From NCBI GenBank assembly GCA_002497685.1, contig DAEH01000056.1, positions 35,265 through 52,355 on the forward strand: a DNA stretch of 17,091 nt, written 5' to 3'. Positions 1 through 6,612 of this stretch are shown in pieces. Both the position numbers and the translations under genes were made by a program. Every line of letters begins with the position of its first letter. The stretch's first letter is position 1. The notes under the pieces are model-generated. The model made no database searches and was not told the DNA's origin. It saw only the letters and a program-made list of their open reading frames with translations. Source of the stretch: Euryarchaeota archaeon UBA169. GTDB lineage: Archaea; Thermoplasmatota; Poseidoniia; MGIII; CG-Epi1.

Positions 1-1412
1 TAAAGGTCTTTCATCGAAGAAACTAATTCAGTCATCATTTGCTTACCATCTCCAAATAACATCATAGTTTTATCTTCATAGAAAAGATCATTGTCTACTC
101 CAGCATAGCCCACAGATAATGATCTCTTTACCATTACTACAACTCTTGCTTTATCAGCATCAATGATTGGCATTCCAGCTAATGGTCCTTCTCCGCTTCT
201 TGCAGCAGGGTTAACAGTGTCATTTGCCCCAACAACTATTGCTACATCACATTCAGCCATTTCGGAATTTATATCGTCCATTTCAATCAATTTTTCATAT
301 GGGACACTTGCTTCAGCTAATAAGACATTCATATGCCCTGGCATTCTGCCTGCAACAGGATGAATACCGTATTTTACTTCACAACCATTTGCTTCTAGAA
401 TGTCAGCAAATTCACGAACTTGATGTTGACATTGTGATACAGCCATTCCGTACCCTGGAATAATCACACATTTAGAGATCCCATCGCAGACCATAGCCAC
501 TTCTTCGGGATCAGATCCAACTTTGGTTCTAGTCACTTGTTCTTTATCTGAGCCTCCGAATGATTTGAATAATACATCAATCAATTGACGATTCATTGCT
601 TTACACATTATATTCGTTAAAATCAAACCTGCAGCTCCAACCATAGATCCTGCAATTATCAAAACATTATTTCCAATAATGAATCCGGTAAAAGCAGCTG
701 CAATACCAGACAAAGAATTCAGTAGACTAACTACAACAGGCATATCAGCTCCACCTATAGGAAGCACGAATAAAATTCCAAGAATAGAAGATAATGCAAT
801 GATTGCTATAACATAATCTTGATTTCCAGGTTCTTCGATAGTCATGTAAAGAAGCCCTACAATTGAAATTAATACTAATCCTTTAACATAATTTAGCCAT
901 CCAGGCCCCCAGGTTGGAGTTCTATACCACGTTCCAAATATTTCGACTCCGCCTTTTAATTTCATCATGGCAAGCAAACTTCCAGTTAGAGTTACCCACC
1001 CAACTAAGGCAGACAGTCCAATCGCAATCCAAGCAACATATAATTCTAGACCTTCAGGCAGATCATTTTCATTAATCCTTCTAAATACTTCAGATGCAGC
1101 TACTAGCGCACTTGCAGCACCTCCAAATCCATTGAATAAGGCAACCATCTCAGGCATCCCTGTCATTTGTACTCTAACTGCCATTAGATATCCTATAAAT
1201 CCTCCAATAGCAAGTCCTGCTACAATAAGAATAAAGTTATTAGTTTCACCAAAATCCATCTGAGCAATTGTAACTACTACAGCTACTAGCATTCCCATTG
1301 CACCATACAAATTACCAGTTGGTGCAGTTCGAGGATGCCCTAATTTTTTTAGCCCCATTATGAAAAGTATTGAAGCTACAAGATACCCTATATCCCAAAC
1401 AGCTTCGTCCAT
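1..1412 (-). CDS. pntB: NAD(P) transhydrogenase subunit beta (3' end at window edge)
   Basis: Membrane plus NADP(H)-binding subunit of the proton-translocating transhydrogenase, which moves hydride between NADH and NADP+ using the proton gradient. I read 470 codons from ATG at 1412 down to base 3. The remaining two bases read TA, so a stop probably falls one base outside, making the protein essentially complete (family about 460 residues). Residues 1-270 carry many hydrophobic helices (membrane domain II). Residues 290-470 are domain III: IIPGYGMAVSQCQH (317-330), GRMPGHMNVLLAEA (355-368), GANDTVNPAA (395-404) and KRSLSVGYAG (429-438) match the NADP-binding motifs. The start overlaps the pntA2 stop as TAATG. 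A strong GGGGAGGT Shine-Dalgarno lies 5 bases upstream (GGAGGT at 1418-1423). Odd: Asn94 sits where E. coli PntB has the functionally important His91. Confidence 0.95.
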   Translation of the reverse strand, partial: MDEAVWDIGYLVASILFIMGLKKLGHPRTAPTGNLYGAMGMLVAVVVTIAQMDFGETNNFILIVAGLAIGGFIGYLMAVRVQMTGMPEMVALFNGFGGAASALVAASEVFRRINENDLPEGLELYVAWIAIGLSALVGWVTLTGSLLAMMKLKGGVEIFGTWYRTPTWGPGWLNYVKGLVLISIVGLLYMTIEEPGNQDYVIAIIALSSILGILFVLPIGGADMPVVVSLLNSLSGIAAAFTGFIIGNNVLIIAGSMVGAAGLILTNIMCKAMNRQLIDVLFKSFGGSDKEQVTRTKVGSDPEEVAMVCDGISKCVIIPGYGMAVSQCQHQVREFADILEANGCEVKYGIHPVAGRMPGHMNVLLAEASVPYEKLIEMDDINSEMAECDVAIVVGANDTVNPAARSGEGPLAGMPIIDADKARVVVMVKRSLSVGYAGVDNDLFYEDKTMMLFGDGKQMMTELVSSMKDL

Positions 1413-1720
1413 TATCGACCTCCCCTTTTACCTGCAATCATGTTTAACATTCTGTTAGTAACAGCAAATCCTCCAACTACGTTAATAGTAGCTAAAATTA
1501 GTGCAAAAAAAGCTAGCCATGCAGCAAGACCAGGACTTCCTCCATTATAATCAGTATTTGAGAAAATTAAAGCCCCTACAATTGTAATTCCAGATATTGC
1601 ATTAGCTCCTGACATTAATGGCGTATGTAGTGTAGCAGGCACCTTTGTAATAAGTTCAAATCCTAGAAAAATAGCTAATAGGAAAACTGTAATTGCTCCA
1701 ATAAGTGTTACTAATTCCAT
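1412..1720 (-). CDS. pntA2: NAD(P) transhydrogenase subunit alpha part 2 (membrane segment)
   Basis: 102-residue hydrophobic subunit corresponding to the C-terminal membrane segment of bacterial PntA, encoded separately as in the three-subunit (Rhodospirillum-type) enzymes. About three membrane helices can be seen, near residues 3-23, 37-53 and 66-88, with a basic tail AGKRGGR. The segment KVPATLHTPLMSGANAISG (residues 26-44) is the family's conserved stretch between helices. It helps form the proton channel with PntB. The gene overlaps both neighbours by one base (TAATG at each junction). A GGAGG site at 1731-1735, inside the end of pntA1, lies 10 bases before the ATG, so translation is probably coupled. 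I am confident of the family and role from sequence and from the adjacent partner subunits. Confidence 0.93.
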   Translation of the reverse strand: MELVTLIGAITVFLLAIFLGFELITKVPATLHTPLMSGANAISGITIVGALIFSNTDYNGGSPGLAAWLAFFALILATINVVGGFAVTNRMLNMIAGKRGGR

Positions 1721-2892
1721 TATTTCATAGCCTCCATTAATTTAGTGTGATTATCATGTACTTTTCCATTCTCAGCAATTAGAATTCCACCATAGCCTGC
1801 TGAAATTCCACCTTCATCTCCAGTAAGAACTTGTTCTTCTTGGTTTATGCTTAATTTCCCTTCATCAACCAAGACAGTTACAAAGTTAGTAACGTTATTT
1901 GAGTAAAGCATTGATGCCGTGTTTGGTACAGTTCTACATAGCATTGGTATTCCTACAATAGTTACCCCATCTTTCTCAATAATTTCACCCTCTTCACTTC
2001 CAACAATGTTGCCACCAGTATCAGTATTCATATCAACAATTACAGACCCTTCTTTCATTTCTTTTGTCATTTTATCATTATTTTCTTTACCAAAGAATAG
2101 TTTAGGTGCATTTGCACCAAATAATCTAGCAGTAGTAATTACAACATCCGCATCTTTTACAGCATCCATTAAAGCATTATCAAACGCATCTTGTAGTCCT
2201 TTATCAGTAAAAAGGGAAGCATGTCCACTTGAACTTTCGGCATCTTTCCAACCAGGTACATCAATAAACTTAGCACCTAAACTTTCAGTATCTTGTTTAG
2301 CAGCTAATCTAACATCTATAGCTTGTACTGCAGCACCCAATCTTTTTGCTGTTGCAATCGCTTGAAGGCCAGCTACTGCGGCGCCTTGTATGATGAATTT
2401 GGCAGGCCTAACAGTTCCTGCAGATGTCATCATCATAGGAACCATTTTCGCAATATTTTGTGAACCCATCAGTGCGGCCTTATATCCAGATAAGTTGTCT
2501 TGGCTTGAATTAACATCCATAGATTGCCCTTTTGACAACCTTCTTGGAATAACTTCCAGAGAGAGTAAAGTAATTCCAGAACTAATTATTTGTTTTGTTT
2601 GCTCTAAATTTCTAAAAGGATCAGCAATACATGCTAGCATTTGGCCTTTTTCCATCATTTCCAAATCTGGAACATCAATGGATGCAATCAGTTCACATTT
2701 CATAACCTCTTCTAATGATTCGGTTTTTGCACCTTTCTCGTTGTATTCAGCATCAGAGTATCCTGATTTATCTCCAGCACCTTTTTCAATTAGAACTTCA
2801 AAACCTAATTTCATTAATTTAGGTATTGAAACAGGCACAATAGCTACACGAGTTTCCTTCACATCGCTTTCTTTTGGTATTCCTATACGCAT
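1720..2892 (-). CDS. pntA1: NAD(P) transhydrogenase subunit alpha part 1 (NAD-binding)
   Basis: Soluble NAD(H)-binding domain I of the transhydrogenase, 390 residues, alanine dehydrogenase/PNT family. The N-terminal half begins MRIGIPKESDVKETRVAIVP, the classic AlaDH/PNT start. The segment QSMDVNSSQDNLSGYKAA (123-140) matches the loop whose Gln and Asp contact nicotinamide. PMMMTSAGTVRPAK (152-165) and AVAGLQAIATAKRLGA (172-187) mark the Rossmann domain, and DTGGN (291-295) is also conserved. Departures from the usual pattern: the glycine-rich turn reads GAAVAG (170-175) rather than GxGVAG, and the usual Arg of the RQD loop appears as Lys (SKGQSMD). First gene of the pntA1-pntA2-pntB operon. 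Upstream is a TATA-like TATTTTAG inside a short palindrome, about 30 bases before the ATG. Alternative: alanine dehydrogenase, rejected because of the adjacent membrane subunits. Confidence 0.94.
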   Translation of the reverse strand: MRIGIPKESDVKETRVAIVPVSIPKLMKLGFEVLIEKGAGDKSGYSDAEYNEKGAKTESLEEVMKCELIASIDVPDLEMMEKGQMLACIADPFRNLEQTKQIISSGITLLSLEVIPRRLSKGQSMDVNSSQDNLSGYKAALMGSQNIAKMVPMMMTSAGTVRPAKFIIQGAAVAGLQAIATAKRLGAAVQAIDVRLAAKQDTESLGAKFIDVPGWKDAESSSGHASLFTDKGLQDAFDNALMDAVKDADVVITTARLFGANAPKLFFGKENNDKMTKEMKEGSVIVDMNTDTGGNIVGSEEGEIIEKDGVTIVGIPMLCRTVPNTASMLYSNNVTNFVTVLVDEGKLSINQEEQVLTGDEGGISAGYGGILIAENGKVHDNHTKLMEAMK

Positions 2893-2917
2893 TGTTTACA
2901 CCGTTAATTTGTGTGAT

Positions 2918-2930
2918 GACTAAAATAGTC
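2918..2930 (-). promoter_or_regulatory. Putative pnt promoter overlapped by a palindrome
   Basis: The bases read GACTAAAATAGTC, a perfect 5-base inverted repeat around AAA. On the minus strand it contains TATTTTAG (2920-2927), a plausible TATA box centred about 31 bases before the pntA1 ATG, giving a leader of only a few bases. A repeat covering the TATA box is a typical place for a repressor to bind, but the arms are short and the role is inferred. Confidence 0.35.
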
Positions 2931-2970
2931 TATACTGTAGCTTACAAACATACACATAAAACTTTTCCTT

Positions 2971-4140
2971 TTATTTTCCAATTTCACGAGCTATTACTAA
3001 ACGTTGCACTTCTTGAGTGCCTTCGTAAATTTGAGTTATTTTTGCATCTCTGAAGAATCTTTCTACTGGGAAGTCTTTCGTGTAACCATATCCTCCTAAA
3101 ACCTGTACGGCTTTTTCAGAAACCCACATTGCAGTATCTCCGGCGCTAAGTTTGGCAATAGATGCTTCAAGTGTATGGCGTGGAGCATTATGTTCATAAT
3201 GTTTCTGTTTAGACCATGCAGCTTTGTAAACTTGTAATCTAGCTGCATCTATTTTCACAGCCATGTCTGCCAAGTAATTACTTATTGATTGGTGAGCAGC
3301 AATAGGTTTTCCGAAAGTCTTTCGTTCTTTAGAGTATTTGAGTGCAGCTTCATATGCGCCTTGAGCAATCCCTAGTCCTTGAGCTGCAATGCCTATTCTT
3401 GAATTATCTAAAGCGTTCATTGCAATTGGGAACCCTTTACCGATATCACCTAGCACATTTTCCTTCGGAACCTTACAGTTATTTAGAACTAAAGTGCAAG
3501 TGTCACTTGAACGTATTCCCAATTTATCTTCTTTCTTACCAATTTCAAACCCATCAAATCCTTTTTCAATAATAAAACAAGTAACGCCACCGTGGCTCTT
3601 TTTACCATAATCAGGATGGTCAGTGACTTTTGCAAATAGAACAAATAAGTCTGCAGTAGTCCCATTTGTAACCCACATTTTTTCTCCATTTAGAGTAAAA
3701 TATTCGCCATCGTCGGTTGCTTTAGCTACCATTGCAGCTGCATCCGTTCCAGAACCAGCCTCACTTAATGAGTAAGCACCTAAAAATTCTCCAGATGCTA
3801 ATTTAGGAAGATATTTCTTTTTTTGTTCTTCATTACCACTCAAGGCAATTGTCATTGAACATAATCCAACATGTACAGCTACCATAACTCCCAATGAAGC
3901 ATCAACTCGGGATAATTCTTCAACTACGATTGCTTCAGAAATATCATCTAATTTTTGTCCACCATATTCTTCAGGAATAGTCATACCTGCAAATCCCAAT
4001 TCTGCAAATTTTTTAAACTCATCAATTGGAGCGATTTGTTCCTTATCTCTTTTATCACATGTTGGTCCGGCAACCGTCTCAACAAATTCACGCACCATGC
4101 TGCGGATCATTTTTTGGTCTTCAGTTTCTGCAAAATCCAT
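2971..4140 (-). CDS. Acyl-CoA dehydrogenase
   Basis: FAD-dependent enzyme that introduces the alpha-beta double bond into acyl-CoA thioesters and passes electrons to ETF; 389 residues, normal for the short/medium-chain and branched-chain family. Visible signatures: YSLSEAGSGTDAA (123-135) for FAD and substrate binding, WVTNG (156-160), and the C-terminal QVLGGYGYTKDFPVERFFRD segment. The catalytic base is Glu373 in IYEGTQ, the position used by short- and medium-chain enzymes rather than isovaleryl-CoA dehydrogenase. The ATG lies 2 bases after the NAC stop, so the gene is probably translated from the TFB-pelota-NAC transcript. That is an unexpected context for a catabolic enzyme. The actual substrate (fatty acid, branched-chain or glutaryl derivative) cannot be read from the sequence. 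Confidence 0.93.
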   Translation of the reverse strand: MDFAETEDQKMIRSMVREFVETVAGPTCDKRDKEQIAPIDEFKKFAELGFAGMTIPEEYGGQKLDDISEAIVVEELSRVDASLGVMVAVHVGLCSMTIALSGNEEQKKKYLPKLASGEFLGAYSLSEAGSGTDAAAMVAKATDDGEYFTLNGEKMWVTNGTTADLFVLFAKVTDHPDYGKKSHGGVTCFIIEKGFDGFEIGKKEDKLGIRSSDTCTLVLNNCKVPKENVLGDIGKGFPIAMNALDNSRIGIAAQGLGIAQGAYEAALKYSKERKTFGKPIAAHQSISNYLADMAVKIDAARLQVYKAAWSKQKHYEHNAPRHTLEASIAKLSAGDTAMWVSEKAVQVLGGYGYTKDFPVERFFRDAKITQIYEGTQEVQRLVIAREIGK

Positions 4141-4142
4141 AT

Positions 4143-4502
4143 TTATTCACTCATTAATTTGATAATAGCTTCAGCAGGCTCGCCGTTACAATCCTCAAGA
4201 GCTTCTTTAGCTTTCTCAGGAGAGACGCCAGCTTGTGCAGCTACTAGTTCTATGTCTTCTTGGGGGATATTTGTAGTTTCCTCACTACTGCCTACAGCTC
4301 TTTCTTCAGGTTCACCTACAATTTGATAAGATTGCTGCCCCATCATATTCATAGCACTTACAGAAGGATTACTGAAGTATAATTCCTTATCTTTTGTTCG
4401 TATAATCACTTCAGTAGCATCAAGTTCTTCAGTAGCACTTTGTAATTGTTTCTGCAATTTTTTCATCATACGGGGGTTCATGCGCCCCATGCCTGGCATC
4501 AT
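4143..4502 (-). CDS. nac: Archaeal nascent polypeptide-associated complex protein
   Basis: 119-residue homologue of eukaryotic alpha-NAC, which as a homodimer in archaea binds the ribosome near the exit tunnel and contacts nascent chains. The N-terminus is Met-rich, and MNPRMMKKLQKQL (8-20) is the conserved basic ribosome-binding stretch. The NAC beta-barrel covers roughly residues 30-65 (ATEVIIRTKDKELYFSNPSV and after). An acidic linker follows, then a C-terminal UBA domain (80-119, with EDIELVAAQAGVSPEKAKEAL). The start could be either of two adjacent ATGs at 4502 or 4499. GGAGGT at 4515-4520, inside a longer purine run, lies 12 bases upstream of the first, slightly longer than ideal. The gene sits 31 bases after pelota and 2 bases before the acyl-CoA dehydrogenase. 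Confidence 0.95.
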   Translation of the reverse strand: MMPGMGRMNPRMMKKLQKQLQSATEELDATEVIIRTKDKELYFSNPSVSAMNMMGQQSYQIVGEPEERAVGSSEETTNIPQEDIELVAAQAGVSPEKAKEALEDCNGEPAEAIIKLMSE

Positions 4503-4533
4503 GTTGTGCTTAGAACCTCCCCTCTAAAAGAAT

Positions 4534-5556
4534 TTATGTTAACTTGTACCTGAGAATTACGGCCATCCCTCCCAGGCCAATAAGCATCTCTCCGCCATGA
4601 TGATGCGGTGATACTTCTACAACTTTAGTTCTATTTTTCTGAGCTATTTCTAATAACTCTAATCCTTCCAATTCTTTTGTTTTTTCAGATATTAACAATA
4701 TACTTTCTGCAGCTCCACTTTCAACAGCAGTTCTCACTTCTTTTTTACCGTAAGTCCCTAAATCTTTTGCTATAGCTTCCTTAAGTTTCTCTACAGCAGC
4801 CATTTCTTCTTGTATCTTAATTTGTGCCACTGCATTTGGTAAGTCACCTCTTCCTATGGCTTCATGGATTCCAGCCATTCCTCCTTGTCCAGAATTCTCA
4901 ATCACGCATCCTTTGAAGATTTCACGAGCTCTTGCCTTGCCTACCTCAGCAAAATCTTCTTTTAGAAATCCAGGCCCTATTATGACTATAATTGAATTCT
5001 CTATGTGAACTTTAACAATTTGTTTAACAGCTCTTTTGTAGAAATCATTTAATTCTTCACCACCTGTTGACTTACCACTTCCTTCTCTGTTAAGTGTCTT
5101 TAATTCACGAATACCATATGTTCTCAATTCAGCAATAACTATCGAATCACTTTCAACAGCAATAGCAGTTGCAGTAACTATGGGTTCAGCAGCTTTTTTC
5201 AGCCTTTCTTTGTGATGATTTAGCCATACTTCTTTTCTTACATCAAATGAATCGCCAGGTTCCAAAATTAAGGTATGATGTAGCCCTTGGTTGTTTTCTC
5301 CAAGAGAGATAAGGCCATGGCACCGGAAACGTTGTCCGAATGATTGGTATTCTAGATTCTTAATGTCTATAGTAAGTTTCATTTTTTGCTTCTTACCTCT
5401 TTCTTTTTTGAGCCTATCAGACTGTGAGGATTCTCTTCTTTCGGTTAACGCTCTTACTTGGTCGCCCTCACTCAACAATAAGTTTAGATGATATAAATCA
5501 TCCTCATTTTCTAGACGAATGTGATAGATGTTACTATCGCGTTTATTATATTTCAA
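4534..5556 (-). CDS. pelA: mRNA surveillance protein pelota (Dom34 homologue)
   Basis: Ribosome-rescue factor related to eRF1 that, with aEF1A and ABCE1, splits stalled ribosomes; 340 residues, normal for archaeal pelota. Domain 1 (about 1-125, Sm-like fold) contains NEDDLYHLNLLLSEGD (17-32) and the basic loop around 46-60. Domain 2 (about 126-255) contains IIGPGFLKEDF (193-203). Domain 3 (about 256-340, L30e-like) contains YGKKEVRTAVESGAAE (269-284), SPHHHGGEML (316-325) and LGGMAVILRY. The start appears to be TTG at 5556: it gives the family's N-terminus, the next Met is residue 58, and a GAGGT site at 5561-5565 lies 4 bases upstream, overlapping the TFB stop. Only 7 bases separate it from TFB, so the two are cotranscribed and probably coupled. 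Confidence 0.96.
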   Translation of the reverse strand: MKYNKRDSNIYHIRLENEDDLYHLNLLLSEGDQVRALTERRESSQSDRLKKERGKKQKMKLTIDIKNLEYQSFGQRFRCHGLISLGENNQGLHHTLILEPGDSFDVRKEVWLNHHKERLKKAAEPIVTATAIAVESDSIVIAELRTYGIRELKTLNREGSGKSTGGEELNDFYKRAVKQIVKVHIENSIIVIIGPGFLKEDFAEVGKARAREIFKGCVIENSGQGGMAGIHEAIGRGDLPNAVAQIKIQEEMAAVEKLKEAIAKDLGTYGKKEVRTAVESGAAESILLISEKTKELEGLELLEIAQKNRTKVVEVSPHHHGGEMLIGLGGMAVILRYKLT

Positions 5557-5563
5557 AACAACC

Positions 5564-6514
5564 TCACAAGTAGACTACAATATCTAAATTCTTAGCTAAT
5601 TCTTTGTAACGGTTTCGTATTGTTACTTCAGTAACTCCTACTGTATCTGCAATAGTCTTTTGAGTTTTTCGTTGGTCATGTACAACTGAGGCGATATAAA
5701 TTGCAGCAGCAGCTACACCCGTCGGACCTCTGCCAGAGGTTAATTCAGCAGCTATAGCTTGATTAAGAATACTAATCGCAGTATTTTCAACGTCACCAGG
5801 AAGTTCTAATTCTCTACAGAAACGGATAATGTATACCGAGGGAGATGCAGGTTGAAGATTCAATTTTAATTCTCTAGATATGTATCTATATGTTCTTCCT
5901 ACTTCTTTTTTTGACGCCCTCGATGCTTCAGTAATCTCAGTTAGTGTTCGAGGAACTTCACACCTTCGGCATGCACCATACAGTGCAGCAGCAGCAACAC
6001 CTTCTACAGATCTGCCTCTTACAAGATTGTCTTGTACTGCACGTCTGTATAGCATGGCAGCTTCTTCTCTAACTTGGCGATGTAATCCAATTTTAGAAGC
6101 TAATCGGTTAAGTTCAGTAAGTGCTTGGGCTAAATTCCGATCTGCAGAATTTGATGCTCTTGTTCTATTTTGCCACTTTCTCATTCTGTAAACTTGAGCT
6201 CTATTCTTAGTTGGAACGTTATTTCCGTTAATATCTCGTCCACCCCAGCCAATGTCTGTTGAAAGGCCTTTATCATGCACCATTACGGACATAGGAGCTC
6301 CTCCTCGAGCTCTTCTTTCATTCTGTTCAGAATCGAAAGCCCTCCATTCAGGTCCTTGATCAATTACCTGGTCATCTACAACAAGTCCACAATTTCTACA
6401 AGTAACCTCTCCACGCTTATAATCACGTACAATATGTTCAGAGTCGCATTCCGGACATTCAGTCAATTCTTCAACATCAACTTCTTTGACTTTTTCGGAA
6501 ATATTCATACTCAT
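5564..6514 (-). CDS. tfb: Transcription initiation factor B (TFB)
   Basis: Archaeal TFIIB homologue that bridges TBP-bound promoter DNA and RNA polymerase. From the ATG at 6514 it is 316 residues, the family length. The N-terminal zinc ribbon has C20-x2-C23 and C39-x2-C42. The B-reader/linker segment includes PEWRAF and ERRARGGAP (about 55-74). Two cyclin-like repeats follow (about 125-210 and 220-316), including GRSVEGVAAAALYGACRR and GRGPTGVAAAAIYIAS, plus a helix-turn-helix near KTIADTVGVTEVTIRNRYK. The frame stays open upstream to 6592, but those extra residues do not look like TFB. A TTATAT box 23-29 bases before the paired ATGs (6514 and 6508) fits a leaderless start. It heads the TFB-pelota-NAC-acyl-CoA dehydrogenase operon. 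Whether it is the only TFB in the genome cannot be seen here. Confidence 0.95.
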   Translation of the reverse strand: MSMNISEKVKEVDVEELTECPECDSEHIVRDYKRGEVTCRNCGLVVDDQVIDQGPEWRAFDSEQNERRARGGAPMSVMVHDKGLSTDIGWGGRDINGNNVPTKNRAQVYRMRKWQNRTRASNSADRNLAQALTELNRLASKIGLHRQVREEAAMLYRRAVQDNLVRGRSVEGVAAAALYGACRRCEVPRTLTEITEASRASKKEVGRTYRYISRELKLNLQPASPSVYIIRFCRELELPGDVENTAISILNQAIAAELTSGRGPTGVAAAAIYIASVVHDQRKTQKTIADTVGVTEVTIRNRYKELAKNLDIVVYL

Positions 6515-6534
6515 GATTGGAGATGATTTTGCCA

Positions 6535-6540
6535 ATATAA
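6535..6540 (-). promoter_or_regulatory. TATA box for TFB, leaderless spacing
   Basis: On the minus strand the bases read TTATAT, preceded by the purine-rich AAAGC where a BRE would sit. Its centre is about 23 bases before the ATG at 6514 and 29 before the ATG at 6508, the normal TATA-to-transcription-start distance in archaea. Transcription would therefore begin at or next to the start codon. No Shine-Dalgarno is seen. Confidence 0.55.
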
Positions 6541-6604
6541 GCTTTGGGCCATTGCCTTTAAATTCCCCATTTCGGGAGAAGGTGGAACACAATTATAGAT
6601 AACC

Positions 6605-6612
6605 TATTTTAT
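6605..6612 (+). promoter_or_regulatory. Possible TATA box for the HD-domain gene
   Basis: TATTTTAT centred about 26 bases before the in-frame ATG at 6635, which would make that ATG a leaderless start. It overlaps the upstream ATG at 6611. An alternative is the self-complementary TTTAAA at 6557-6562, about 50 bases before 6611, which could serve either direction of this divergent region. The sequence does not settle the choice. Confidence 0.35.

Noticed and set aside
2390..2923. Long open frame (177 codons) on the plus strand opposite pntA1.
   Set aside because: It lies antisense to a clear NAD-binding subunit, its product resembles no family I know, and it reads as the mirror of the coding strand.
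6564..6577. Inverted repeat TCCC-CATTTC-GGGA in the TFB/HD spacer as an operator.
   Set aside because: Arms of only four bases with mismatched flanks; too weak to support.
5564..6592. Longer TFB version starting 26 residues upstream.
   Set aside because: The extra residues do not fit the TFB family, and a TATA box lies within that extension at the correct distance for the start at 6514 or 6508.
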